This document shows, piece by piece, positions 11,137 to 23,062 of a stretch of 64,000 bases of DNA. The stretch's first letter is position 1; each line of letters starts with the position of its first letter. The notes under the pieces were generated by a model. That model searched no databases, was not told the origin of the DNA, and saw nothing but the letters and a program-made list of their open reading frames with translations. The stretch comes from Halichondria panicea (Eukaryota > Porifera > Demospongiae > Suberitida > Halichondriidae), in the NCBI RefSeq assembly GCF_963675165.1, contig NC_087384.1, positions 6,699,682 through 6,763,681 on the forward strand. The letters are read 5' to 3'. The position numbers were made by a program, and so were the translations under genes.

Positions 11137-14100
11137 ATGGAGGTAGTACTGAGGTCGCCATGGCTGCCACTGGACGGACCATACGATGAGAGCCCGGCTA
11201 ATTGCACTGGAAACCCAGACAGAAAGAGCTGCTTCATTGAGCAAGATGAGGTATACCATGATTGATATCGAGTTGCAAAAAATGAGGTTGTAATTATTTG
11301 CATCTGTATTGTCACCTCAGGAGGCTAAACGAGACCTTGTTGCCATGGTGAGGGTCATTATATCATTGCTAAGGTGAGCTACCGTATTACTAGAATGTTC
11401 AAACATAATTTTATGCGAACTTTGCGAGGGCTGATTAATAGTACTGGCACTTGTCAGAATGCAATAGTTAAATCGCAAAGGGTCCATTTTTCTGCTGGTT
11501 TGGCTCATTCGCAAAGGTTTTCACCCGCAAAATATTCTACGGTAGTTGAAACTTATTACTGTACTAGGAGGTACGTATTGATACGCCCCCTCACACACAC
11601 ACACACACACACACACGCCCCCTCACACACACACACACACAGTTTATTAGGAGCTCTTTCAATCATCATTACAGTAATTATCAAGAAACAAGTATTCAGT
11701 CCAAAGGTACGTATGGAGAAATTGTACTAAATTTAGTTATCCACTCGTTTATTTCGTTTTTTCAGATTCACCCGATTTTCATGCTCTCAATAGCTGACTG
11801 TCTTCTCTCTCTCACGTGGATAGTGGGCGGGGCTCTCTGGCTACTGGGCGGAGTCAGATACTCGGAGAGGGTGGCGTGCTTCACAGTTACCTTGTGTACA
11901 GTGGTACGCTTCATTGGTTACTGCACTGTCAGCACTATACTCAATAATAATATTGTTTATCACTAGCAATAGTAAATTTGCACAATAGAATTTGGACTTA
12001 GTTTTCATATTCCATCATGGTAATTTCGACTAGTTTCAGTTTTGTTCTGATTCCATACCACATGCAGATACTGGAATGCGTAGCTGTGAACCTGACCATC
12101 CTCTACGCACTGCTGGCCTACTCCAACATTAAGCAGAAGGACTTCAACAACGTCTATGTGAGAGCTAGTCCATCATTATACTGCAAACATTCCCTCGAAT
12201 ATGATAGGCTGTATAGTTATGTACACTGCTCAGTTTATTGTTAGCGTTGGCATATTAATACAAGGATTGTTTTGTACACAATAAATATGATAATTCCATT
12301 GTTCTGATTTCAATGTGTTAGTTGCAAATGTTGTGAATGTCTCTTATCTTGATTCTCTGTATTGCAGTTGTTGTTCAACAGGGATAGAGAAGTGCACGCG
12401 TGGAAGCCATGGAAGACACTACTAGCCTACACTACTGCTTGGTGAGTGGCGTCCACCCCCTCAATGTTCCATCCCGCCCCCTCAATACTCCAACCCACCC
12501 CTTCAATGTGTTGTTTTAGCTGTTTATACGAGCTGCAAATAACTTAAAAGTTTGCACACAGGGTGGCTATGGTGGCTACAATCTTGTTGCTCATTCTTTC
12601 TTTCTTCCCCACTGTTACTCTCTCTCTCTACAGGTTCCTCCCGGTGTTACTGATCCTGATCCCCTTCTTGTCCATATCCTCTACATATCACATTATGGCC
12701 CATGCCAACGAGTGCAGCTGCTGGTATGACTTCATTAGTCAGGGCATGTTGTGGTGTGTAGCAAGAAGCTCTATTATTGTAGTCTCAACAATTATGTAAT
12801 ATCTGGTGTGTCTGCATGTTGTGGTAACCCAATGGAAAGTTCAATGGTAGCTGTTCACACTTGATGTTCCTATAGTGACCTAATGTTCTGTTAACATGTT
12901 AGTCATTCTTTGCTGTGTACTCACTGCAGGTGTCTGCCCTATTATGGGAATGTGTTACCATATGCATTCGCTGCAGACTTGGTAAGATGTGCATACTTGT
13001 ACATAATTAGTATACATTGTTTATTTGTGAATCGTGACAATAGTTGACAGTTTTCTCAATCTTGTCCTCATACCCACACATACGCCCACACCGCCCATGC
13101 ACACCCCACCCACACAGCCCACCTCCCAGTACCTGTACAGGGTCAACATGCTGGTTGCCTCCTACGCTAGTGTAGTGGGCCTCCACTATCTGGTAGGATT
13201 CATCCTAATAATCATCATCTACTGGAAGATACTCAAGAGAATAAAACTCATCAGAAATAACCGCGGTGAGTACAACACCTATAATCCATATAGCTATACA
13301 GTGACTATATTAATTGTTATCGCATTTGAAGTGTATTAATTTGACAGTATTTTTATTTGTATTTTCAGATGCTGGACGGAAACAGAGCACTCAGGCGTGG
13401 TATGGGGCAGCCCCGTCGTCCCCGGCGATGGGCAGAGGGGAGAAGAGAGCGAGGACTCGAGTGGTGGCCTTCCTCACTGTGTTCGTGGTAGTCGGACTTA
13501 TCAGTAAGCCTCCCTCCATTAGAAGCTTCCCTCCATTACAATATATATGCATCGTCAATTTCTGTATTTCCTAGTGACAAAGCTTATAAAACTAGTTAGC
13601 ATGCTGGTGATTTAATGCGTGCAATAGTATTGTCGGAGCTGGTTTCAGTGTCTGTACAACCCTACCACACTTCACACACACACACCCACACACTCACACA
13701 CACGTACAGATACTCTGATGTCTGTCGGCATCTTCATCGCGACAGTATCCGACCTCATACACCCTGGCCTGACGGTTGCCTACGAACCAAAACTCTCTTA
13801 TAGTGAATACGGAATATACCTCTTGCAGGTGGGAACCATATAATAATGTGCTGGTACAATCTCACTTCCTTCAACTGTTCTTCCTTATTTTGCTTGCAAA
13901 GTTTGTGGACCTTAATTTTCAAAAACTTATGCTTCATTTTGTAGCATTTAGGAGGCCTATAATTTTATGCTAAAAAGCCAAGTAAAAAAATAAGCTCAAC
14001 CCTCCTTCCCACCCACAGTCGTGTAACCTCCCCCTCCACACACACCCACACACACACAGTCGTGCAGCCTCCCCCTCCACCCACACACACCCACAGTCGT

Positions 14101-14482
14101 GTAACCGCCCCCTCCACACACACCCACACACACACAGTCGTGCAGCCTCCCCCTCCAGGGGTTCCTCAATGCAGTGGTCTATGGATGGACAAGAGAAGAC
14201 TTTCTTCAAGTGATAGCTAGCCGCAACATTCAAGACCTCCTCCCACCAGAGTTGCTACAAGAAGAGGAGGATCGAGGTCTAGAGAATAGTCGTTCTATTC
14301 TGGTCTCCACCGAGAGTGAACCTGATTGGTCGGACGAGGAGGGATCACATGAGCACAGGGAGGTGTCGCATAACAGACTTGCCTCGCGGCCGTGTGATTT
14401 GGACACGGTTGAGGAAGTCACTGAACCAGATGACTCAGATGATAATAATAGCTTCTTTGATGGTAGACCACGAAGCATTTGA
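11137..14482 (+). CDS. Seven-transmembrane receptor, TMEM116/cAMP-receptor-like, copy a
   Basis: Twelve exons: 11137-11250, 11321-11373, 11643-11706, 11766-11903, 12068-12157, 12368-12441, 12634-12753 (alternative acceptor 12562), 12930-12981, 13118-13265, 13369-13503, 13710-13828, 14159-14482. This gives 476 residues, or 500 with the longer exon 7, and both are in frame. The N-terminus is short with an NCT glycosylation site. The first helix spans exons 2-3 and is followed by IHPIFMLSIADCLLSLTWIV. A later helix ends in YWKILKRIKLI, and the last reads GFLNAVVYGWTRED, typical of the cAMP-receptor-like/TMEM116/GPR157 group. The tail is long, acidic and Ser-rich. The 24 extra residues from the 12562 acceptor would add a hydrophobic segment and break the seven-helix count, so the shorter form is preferred. 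The ligand is unknown. Confidence 0.8.
11591..11641. repeat. (CA)n microsatellite
   Basis: Two CA tracts separated by CGCCCCCT in receptor intron 2, running directly into the acceptor of exon 3. Confidence 0.9.
14008..14158. repeat. Imperfect minisatellite at the acceptor of receptor exon 12
   Basis: Four imperfect repeats of a unit containing 'cagtcgtg' and 'cctccccctccac', interleaved with CA runs, end exactly at the AG of the last coding exon. The repeats multiply the number of candidate AG acceptors ('gtgcag', 'ctccag'). The one at 14158 keeps the reading frame into GFLNAVVYGW. Confidence 0.7.
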
Positions 14483-14622
14483 TTGTGTGTACATTTACTG
14501 TTTTTGTCTTTTGTTGTGTTGCTGCATCTTTGTGAATCATGTCTCAGTAATTTTATGAATTTTACAATGAATTTATGCAATGGGCATGTGCGGAAGGGGG
14601 TGAGTCTTGTAGAGCCTACAAG
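14483..14622. other. Left edge of the tandem array
   Basis: From about 14583 the sequence matches the 5' leader of the other array genes ('gcatg...ggag...gggtgggtcttgtagag'). The roughly 300 bp found upstream of every other copy (TMEM248-like exon plus CCAAT/TATA-like stretch) is missing. The breakpoint of the first unit therefore lies about 100 bp beyond the receptor stop codon, inside the receptor's probable 3' UTR. Confidence 0.75.
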
Positions 14623-16920
14623 ATGGCTACAAGATATAGCCAGCTCAATATTGATATTGATACTCTGAAGCAGAAGACTGGGGTAACAGACACCCAGCTA
14701 GACCAAAGAATTGAGCAGGAACAATTGTGGAGCCTGGCTGGAGTACTTGGCAGCTATAAAAAGTTTGTTAGAAGCTCAGGGTTTGATCTCAATAATGCAG
14801 ATATAGAGGATCTGAAGGAATGTGCCTCCAAGCATGGCAATCAACAAGCCATGTATGAAGCTTTAATGAAATGGGGAAAATTCATCCGTGACTTCACTTA
14901 TCGGTCGTTGTTGGAGATTTTGATTGGTCTTCGTGAAGGAGCTTTGGCTGACCAAGTGTGTAGGACTTGTGAGTTACTTTATAAATAGCTACAATCTGTG
15001 TTTTCATCATTTCTTGTGCTCCAGTCATCCAGACACAAGCCAGTGAGCGGAATAAAGAAGACGCTGTGTCCTTGTCACCTGCACCAGGTTAATAGCTCAG
15101 TATAGCATGGATTCAACTAATTTTCCTTGTAACATAGATAGAAAACCACTTCTGACAGGGCCACCAATTCATGACGTACTTCAACCGAATTTGGGGACAG
15201 GTAATCTTTTAACGTAGTTGTGATGTAGTAACGTACATACATTTCATTAGGCACTACAACTGCTGACCACATAGACAAATTTGAGATGAGGTTTATAGAT
15301 CTACGAAAGATGGCTCTCAAAGAAATAACTGAGAAACGAATACCTGTGACTGAGTTCCGCCAAACACTCATGATAATGCCAAGCTTCATCAAAAATGTAA
15401 ACAAAGATTTTATCAAATCAAACTATTCCTTGTTTGAAGAAGCTAAATCGATCGAAAGTATCTTTTTGCATCTCAATTTCTACCTGAGCTTTATTGATTT
15501 CAGCCTTCTTGAGCATATCATAAAGCAATTTGGTAGTGATAGTCTGAAACGAGACATGAGCAGCTATGCAGAAGACATGAGACAGTTCAGATTGAACACC
15601 TCCGTTAGCGAAGCACTTGACCATCTTCCAAGAAATTCAGATACTCCTGCTGGTTACTGTCGTTTAACATTGAAATTAGATTTTGATGTTCATACTGCAA
15701 CTCTTGAAGATGTAGACACATACAGGAAACGTTTCGCTAGTGAATTCTTGCTCTCCCAGCTAGCCCTTTCTTTGTTTGACCTCCAGGAGAGCTCACTACT
15801 GGTTACATGGCTAGTGCCTGCTGCTGTAGGAGCAATGATCAGTGACCAAGTGCAGAAGAAAAGTTCTTCTTTCTTTTTAAGTTTAAGCAACAATATTCTC
15901 AAGCTATCACTCAAAGGAGAATGTCTCTACCCAATGGTAAAGGTAAGTGTTTAATTCTGCCCCTAATCCGATGAATTTTGTCTCTACAGGTTAGTCAGTC
16001 AGGTACAGAGGGATCTGGTGGTGCTATGATTGAAGCTGGAGCTTCGATCACTCGTAAACCACATCAAAGGATAGCGGAACGATTCAACCTCAAACCTAAT
16101 CATCGTGGACTGGCTATTGTTGTACCATTCCGTCCGTTGTTGTACCTAACGGACGTGCTCACGAAGAAATTGATATTTGATATTTACGAGCCTCGAAATA
16201 AACGATCCCTAAAGTCATACATGCAAGCTGTAGATCTTGTGGAGCTGAAACACCATCCCATAATAGTGGTGGTATCTGGATATGGAGTGTAGGGTAATCT
16301 TCTACGCACTGATATTGGTGACATTGACATCAAGGAAGATATTATGGCACCACTATTCCCTGCTATTGCCACACACCTTGCTGACAACCCAAAGATATTC
16401 CTATTCTTTTCAGATCCGGCTCTTCTAAACGCCATGCTCTAAATTTCGTTGAAGCAATCTGGGAAAACTGCATTGTTGGTTATATTGCATGTGATAATCT
16501 GCGGAGGGCAGGAGACATCGTAGAGGACGAACTGGCACACCCTTCTATGTTCGTGCAAGAGATCTTCACTTCAATTAGCGACAAACTTCCACCCCATGCT
16601 ACCATGACTGTGATCGACCGTCTCAAGGAGCCAGTCTACTTGCATCCTCATGGATCTGAGTTAATGAAACTCACAGCAGATCACAAGGTATAGTGTCTAT
16701 AATGTGTTCACACACTTCACATCATGCCTCACTCCCCACATTAGAATCAACCGAGGAGTCCGGTTTTCTGTCACGTGTACGTCAATTATCAATCGCTGCC
16801 AAGGAGCCTGATACTGAATCACATCTACTGGAACAACCAATCAAGAAGCTCAAAACTGAACTATCACCAAAGCAATCGAAGGGAGTCCCCAAACAAGCTG
16901 AGTCGAGTGATGAACTCTAA
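14623..16920 (+). pseudogene. C1: Death-domain/pseudocaspase gene, broken in the caspase-like region
   Basis: Exons: 14623-14968, 15025-15087, 15138-15200, 15251-15942, 15990-about 16688, 16745-16920. The Death domain, linker and middle domain are open. Exon 5 then stops at 16290-16292 in the His loop (SGYGV then stop), where C12 reads GVSGN. Two further single-base losses lie at about 16388 and 16668. If translated, it yields a Death + middle-domain protein truncated in the caspase fold. It is almost identical to C12, including the SLSNN insertion at the end of exon 4, so the damage is recent. It has no upstream promoter block and may be transcribed only by read-through from the receptor gene. 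Confidence 0.8.
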
Positions 16921-17420
16921 AGGACTAATTAATAGTGCTCACCTCATGCTAGTATGAGTCTTTATATTGTTTGTACACATTAATTTGTATTTAATATTGC
17001 AATTATTATTATGCCTCGAGGCGTAGATCTTTTTCTTGAGGGCGTGGTAAGCCACATAACACTCCCCACATACAATAGATAACAATATGCATGTACAAAG
17101 AGTCTTTTCTTCTGTTATATGATATAGTTACACTGAACCCAACATCTTAATTGGCAGAATCAATTTTCAATCCTCACAAAACACTACAATAATAACAATA
17201 GATATTTTTAATAGGTGCATGTAAACAAGTTTTTTCTTCTCGTGAGTTTATATAGATAAGCTAATTTCAATGTGAAATTCATTATAGAAACTTATTCCTT
17301 CTACTATAGCACTCTAGAGCGAAAGCATAACATGGCGAGAGGCATTAGCACAGTGCAGCTTGCAACACTCGTTATAGACAGCAGCAGACAGTGACAAAAT
17401 GACTAATGAAACAGAGCTAG
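16920..17420. repeat. Long spacer type B after C1 (block about 17008-17385)
   Basis: Not coding. It contains a roughly 370-bp block starting near 'atgcctcgaggcgtag' and ending near 'gcgagaggcattagc...cactcgttatag'. The block occurs in five array spacers (after C1, C5, C10, C12, C13) and is absent from the others, where the flanks join directly. ATGCCTC at the left edge is mirrored by GAGGCAT near the right edge, so it may be an old non-autonomous element. Confidence 0.6.
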
Positions 17421-17549
17421 CTACTCAACGCTAGGTTTAGGGTGTGTTGGTCTGTCAGTGAGTAGTATGCCCAGTGTGAACACTAGACTGAGAGCTGCCA
17501 CCGCCACTGCTGCCAGGTACATGTGGTGGGCCGCCACTGTCTTGTCAGA
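17421..17549 (-). other. Orphan TMEM248-like last exon, copy U2
   Basis: A 129-nt open exon with AG acceptor (CACACAG) encoding a start of SDKTVAAHHMYLAAVAVAAL and ending in PKPSVE and a stop. It is nearly identical to the true last exon at 58120-58248. It contains one hydrophobic membrane span. It sits 158 bp upstream of, and opposite to, the start of C2. Confidence 0.85.
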
Positions 17550-17618
17550 CTGTGTGTGGTCCTGGAGGTGTGTGTGTGTGCATCTTTGTACTTCATTACT
17601 TCACTAATTATTTGTTTC

Positions 17619-17660
17619 CAATGAATAAAATTATTTATAACAATTATTTCCACAGGAATG
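17619..17660 (+). promoter_or_regulatory. Conserved CCAAT + TATTTATAAC stretch upstream of the array genes
   Basis: A CCAAT motif is followed within about 15 bp by ATTATTTATAAC and then a TTTCCACAG. The trio is conserved upstream of the Death-domain genes from C2 on. CCAAT, or the degenerate ACAAT in C5 and C10, begins at 17619, 19896, 22975, 26071, 29252, 31937, 34781, 37378, 40481, 43649, 46329, 49401, 52653 and 55377. It may be a core promoter. The CCACAG could instead be the acceptor of a 5' UTR intron. C1 lacks it. Confidence 0.45.
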
Positions 17661-17707
17661 CAATGCGGAGGTGTAAAATAAGGGTGGGTCTTTGTAGAGT
17701 CTACAAG

Positions 17708-19544
17708 ATGGCTACAAGATATAGCCAGCTCAATATTGATATTGATATTCATACTCTGAAGCAGAAGACTGGGGTAACAGACCCCCAGCTAGACCAAAGA
17801 ATTGAGCAAGAACAATTGTGGAGCCTGGCTGGTTTACTTGGCAGCTATGATAAGTTTGTTAGAAAGCCAGGGTTTGATGCCGATATAGCAGATCTGAAGG
17901 AATGTGCCTTTAGGAATGGCTATCGACAGGCCATGTATGAAGCTCTGAGAAAATGGGAAAACGTAATCCTTGACTTCACTTATCGGTCGTTGTTGGAGAT
18001 CTTAATTAGTCTTCGTGAAGGAGCTTTGGCTGACCAAGTGTGTAGGACTTGTGAGTTAATTACTTTATAAATAGCTACAATCAGTGTTTTCATCATTTCT
18101 TGTGCTCCAGTCATCCAGACACAAGCCAGTGAGCCGAATAAAGAAGACGCCGTGTCCTTGTCACCTGCTCCAGGTTAGTTAATATCAAGCTCATATATAT
18201 TGTTTCCGATACTATAGGTTGTCACGAGACAGTTCAGAATGAGCACCCCCGTTAGAGATGCACTTGGCCATCTTCCGAGAAATTCAGATCCTCCTGCAGG
18301 TTACTCTCGTCTAACAGTGAAATTAGATTTTGATGTTAAAACTGCAACTCTTGAAGATGTAGACACGTACAGGAAACGTTTCGCTAGTGATTTCTCGCTC
18401 TCCCAGCTAGCCCTTTCTTTGTTTGAGCTCCAGGAAAGCTCACTACTGGTTACATGGCTAGTCCCTGCTGCTGTAGGAGCAATGATCAGTGATCAAGTGC
18501 AGAAGAAAAGATCTTCTTTCTTTTTAAGCAACAATATTCTCAAGCTATCACTCGAAGGAGAATGTTTCTACCCGATGGTAAAGGTAAGTGTTTAATTCTG
18601 CCCCTAATCCAATGAATTTTGTCTCTACAGATTAGTCAGTCAGGTACAGAGGGATCTGGAGGTGCTATGATTGAAGCTGGAGCTTCAATCACTCGTAAAC
18701 CACATCAAAGGATAGCGGAGCGAATCAACCTCGAACCTAATCATCGTGGACTGGCTATTGTTGTACCATTCCGTTTGTTGTTGGACCTAACGGACGTGCT
18801 CACGAGGACATTGAGATTTGCTGTTTATGAGCCTCGAAATGAACCATCCCTAAAGTCATACATGCAAGCTGTAGATCTGGAGCTGAAACACCATCCCATA
18901 ATAGCGGTGGTATCTGGAGTTGGAAGGGGTGATCTTCTTCTACGCACTAATATTGGTGACATCGACATCAAGGAAGATATTATGGCACCACTATTCCCTC
19001 CTATTGCCACATACCTTGCTGACAACCCAAAGATATTCCTAGTTGTTGTCAATTCCTCCGGCTCTTCTGAACGCCATGCTCTACATTTCTTTGAAGCAAT
19101 CTGGGAAAACTACATTGTTGGTTACATTACATGGAGTGATCACGGTGGTTGGCGGAGGGTGACAGACATCATAGAGAACAAACTGGCACACCCTTCTCTG
19201 TCTGTGCAAGATTTTTTGACTTCAATTAGCAACCAAATTCCACCCACCGTTACCATGACTGTGATCGACCGTCTCAAGAAGCCAGTTTACTTGCATCCTC
19301 GTGGATCTGAGCTAATGGGAACTCACAGCAGATCACCAGGTATAGTCACATGTCTATAATGTATCCACACACTTCACATCATGCCTCACTCCCAACATTA
19401 GAATCATCCGAGGAGTCTGATAGTGAATCACATCTGCTGAAACAACCAACCAAGAAGCTCAAAACTGAACTATCGTTAACGCAACAAGAAGGAGTCCCCT
19501 CTCAACAAGCTGAGTCGAGTGATAAACTTCATGAAGACTTATAG
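17708..19544 (+). pseudogene. C2: Death-domain/pseudocaspase copy with a large internal deletion
   Basis: Exons: 17708-18050, 18111-18173, fused remnant about 18219-18583, 18631-19339, 19402-19544. A deletion joins the acceptor of exon 3 ('actatag') to the middle of exon 4, removing all of exon 3 and the first half of the middle domain. Splicing at that acceptor puts the remainder out of frame and gives an early stop, so a full protein is unlikely. The 3' exons stay open, with His loop SGVGRG (His lost) and cysteine loop KIFLVVVNSS (Cys lost). The exon 5 end (DFLTSISNQIPP, MGTHSRSPG) is shared only with C15, a sign of sequence exchange. Confidence 0.78.
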
Positions 19545-19715
19545 TGCTCACCTCATGCATCTTATTATACAACTTACCCGTATGTCTGTACATGTATGTG
19601 TAATTCTGTTCGAACAAATTCTTTATATTTTTTGTACAAATTGCACGGCATAATTATTGACAACAGCACATGAGATCAAAAGACAGTGACAAAATGACTA
19701 ATGAAACAGAGCTAG

Positions 19716-19848
19716 CTACTCAACGCTAGGTTTAGGGTGTTGGTCTGTCAGTGAGTAGATCTAGTATGCCCAGTGTGAACACTAGACTGAGAGCTGCCAC
19801 CGCCACTGCTGCCAGGTACATGTGGTGGGCCGCCACTGTCTTGTCAGT
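19716..19848 (-). other. Orphan TMEM248-like last exon, copy U3 (frameshifted)
   Basis: Same exon as at 58120-58248. A 2-nt loss and a 6-nt gain near its 3' end (+4 net) disrupt the C-terminal residues, while the acceptor and membrane span remain. Confidence 0.75.
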
Positions 19849-19982
19849 CTGTGTGTGGAGGTGTGTGTGTGCATCTTTGTAAAGGTAATTTGTTTCCAAT
19901 GAATAACATTATTTATAACTCCACAGGAATGCATGCGGAGGTGCAAAATAAGGGGTGGGTCTTGTAGAGTCTACTGTACAAG

Positions 19983-22641
19983 ATGGCTACAAGATATACC
20001 CAGCTCAATATTGATATTGATACTCTGAAGCAGAAGACTGGGGTAACAGACACCCAGCTAGACCAAACAATTGAGCAGGAACAATTGATGTGCTTGGCCA
20101 GTTTACTTGGCAGCTATGATAAGTTTGTTAGAAGCCCAGGATTTGATCTCACCAATGCTGAAATAGCAGATCTGAAGGATTGTGCCTCCAAGCATGGCAA
20201 TCAACTGGCTATGTGTGAAGCTTTAAGGAAATGGGGAAATGTCATCCGTGACTTCACTTATCGGTCGTTGTTGGAGATTTTGATTGGTCTTCGTGAAGGA
20301 GCTTTGGCTGACCAAGTGTGTAGGACTTGTGAGTTACTTTATAAATAGCTACAATCTGTGTTTTCATCATTTCTTGTGCTCCAGTCATCCAGACACAAAC
20401 CAGTGAGTCGAATAAAGAAGACTCTGTGTCCTTGTCACCTGCACCAGGTTAGTAGCTCAGTATAATTATGGATTCAGCACTTTATATATATTAATTTTTA
20501 TTTCCGGTACCATAGGTAGACTATCACCTCTGACAGGGCCACTGATTAGTGACCCAGTTGAACCAAATTCCGTGGCGACAGGTAATCCTTTAACGTACTT
20601 TTGATATGGTATGTACATGTCATTTCTAGGCACTACAACTGCTGACCTCATAAAAGAATTTGATAGGAGGTTTAGGGATCTACGAAAGATAGCTCTCGAG
20701 GAGATAACTGAGAAACGAATACCTGTGACTGAGTTCCGCCAAACACTCATGAATTTACCGTGCCCTATCACAAATGAAAACAAAGATTTTATCATATCGA
20801 AGTATTTCTTGTTTGAAAAAGCAGAGTCCATCGAAAGCATCTTTCTGTACCTCAATTTCTACCTAAGCTTTATTGATTTCAGCCTTCTTGAGCATATCAT
20901 AGAGCAATTTGGTAGTGATAGTCTGAAACGAGACATGAGCAGCTATGCAAAAGACATGAGACACTTCAGAATCAACACCCCCGTTAGCGAAGCACTTAGC
21001 TATCTTCCGAAAATTTCAGATGCTACTGCTGGTTACTCTCGTCTAACAGTGAAGATTGATTTTGATATTCAGACTGCAACTCTTGAAGATGTAGAGACGT
21101 ACAGAAAACGTTTTGCTAGTGATTTCTTGCTCTCCCAGCTAGCCCTTTCTTTGTTTGACCTCCAGGAGAGCTCACTACTGGTTACATGGCTAGTGCCTGC
21201 TGCTGTAGGAGCAATGATCAGTGATCAAGTACAGAAGAAAAGTTCTTCTTTCTTTTTAAGCAATAATATTCTCAAGTTATCACTTAAAGGAGAATGTCTC
21301 TACCCGATGGTAAAGGTATGTGTTTAATTTTGTCCCTTATCCGATTATTTGTGTGTTATACAGTTTAGTCAATCAGGTAAAAGGGATCTTATGATTGAAG
21401 CTGTGGCTGGAAAACCCGGTTTGACCTCTCTTGAACCATTGAACCAAGGAGAATGTCTCTACCCGATGGTAAAGGTAAGTGTTTAATTCTGCCCCTAATC
21501 CGATTATTTTTTTCTCTATACACAGACAAAAACAGGTGAATCTAGTAGTTCTATGATTGAAATTGGAGCTGGTTTGACCTCTCTTAAACCACATCAAAGG
21601 ATAGCGGATGAAATGAAGCGATCAATCGATCTCGGACCTAATCATCGTGGACTGGCTATTGTTGTACCACATTATTATATGTTGTCGAATCTAACGAACA
21701 TGCTCAGGGAGACATTGGGATTTGCTGTTTACGAGCCTCGAGATGAACCATCCCTAAAGTCATACATGCAAGCTGTAGATCTTGTGGAGCTGAAACACCA
21801 TCCCATAATAGTGGTGGTAGATGGACATGGGGGGAGGGGTTATCTTCTACACACTGATACTGGTGAAATCGACATTAAGGAAGATAATTTTTATGGCACC
21901 ACTATTCCCTCCTATTGCCACACACCTTGCTGACAACCCAAAGATATTCCTATTTATTGTCAGATCCGACTCTTCTGAACGCCATGCTCTAAATTTCGTT
22001 GAAGCAATCTGGGAAAACTGCATTGTTGGTTATATTGCATGTGATGATCTCGGTGATGTGCAGTGGGTGGCAGACATCGTACGGGACGAACTGGCACACC
22101 CTTCTATGTCTGTGCAAGAGATTTTCACTTCAATTCGTGAACAGGTTCCACACACTGCTACAGCTACCATGACTGTGGTCGACCGTCTCAAGGAGCCAGT
22201 CTACTTGTATCCTCGTAGCAGATCACAAGGTATATATAGTCACATGTCTATAATGTATTCACACACTTCACATCATGCCTCACTCAGACAAACTGGCACA
22301 CCCTTCTATGTCCGTGCAAGAGATCTTCACTTCAATTAGTGAACTCATTGCTACCATGACTGTGGTCGATCGTCTTAAGGAGCCAGTCTACTTGCATCCT
22401 CGTGAACCTGAGCTAATCATCGGATCACAAGGTATAGTCACATGTCTATAATGATTCACACACTTCACGTCATGCCTCACTCCCCACATTAGAATCATCC
22501 GGGGAGTCCAGTTGTCTATCACATTCAAGTGGACTATCAGTCGCTGAACAATCGCATCTACTGGAACAACCAACCAAGAAGCTCAAGACTGAAGTATCAC
22601 CCGAGTCGAGTGAGAAACTCCAAATTGATGAAGACTTATAG
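19983..22641 (+). pseudogene. C3: Death-domain/pseudocaspase copy with in-frame exon duplication and a later frameshift
   Basis: Exons: 19983-20328, 20385-20447, 20516-20581, 20630-21315, 21364-21474, 21526-about 22228, 22493-22641. An extra exon (21364-21474) is a hybrid of the start of exon 5 (FSQSGKRDLMIEA) and the end of exon 4 (GECLYPMVK). It keeps its own GTAAGT donor and is in frame. The His loop is DGHGGRG (His kept) and the Cys loop is KIFLFIVRSD (Cys lost). A 4-nt insertion at about 21890 (IKEDNFYG where others have IKEDIMAP) shifts the frame and truncates the caspase-like domain. A partial duplicate of the exon 5 end lies at 22285-22434. Confidence 0.8.
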
Positions 22642-22790
22642 TGCTCACCTTATTATTATATACAACGCACCTGTATAATCATGTGTAATTCTGTTCGAGC
22701 AAATTCTTTATATTTTTTGTACAAATTGCAAGTAATTATTGAAACAGCACATGAGATCAAATGACAAAATGACTAATGAAACAGAGCTAG

Positions 22791-22919
22791 CTACTCAACG
22801 CTAGGTTTAGGGTCTGTTGGTCTGTCAGTGAGTAGTATGCCCACTGTGAACACTAAACTGAGAGCTGCCACTGCCACTGCTGCCAGGTACATGTGGTGGG
22901 CCGCCACTGTCCTGTCAGT
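22791..22919 (-). other. Orphan TMEM248-like last exon, copy U4
   Basis: A 129-nt exon, open from acceptor to stop. It begins TDRTVAAHHMYL (K to R against the parent) and has silent changes elsewhere. It lies opposite the C4 promoter. Confidence 0.85.
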
Positions 22920-23062
22920 CTGTGTGTGGAGCAGGAGGTGTGTGTGTGTGCATCTTTGTAAAGCTAATTTGTTTCCAATGAATAAAATTATTTATAACAA
23001 TATTTCCACAGGAATGCATGTGGAGGTGCAAAATAAGGGGTGGGTCTTGTAGAGTCTACAAG

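Noticed and set aside
15690..15914. Antisense open frame of about 65-80 codons repeated opposite exon 4 of most array copies
   Set aside because: It is the mirror of a highly conserved coding exon. Its conservation is explained by the sense gene, and it lacks its own splice or promoter signals.
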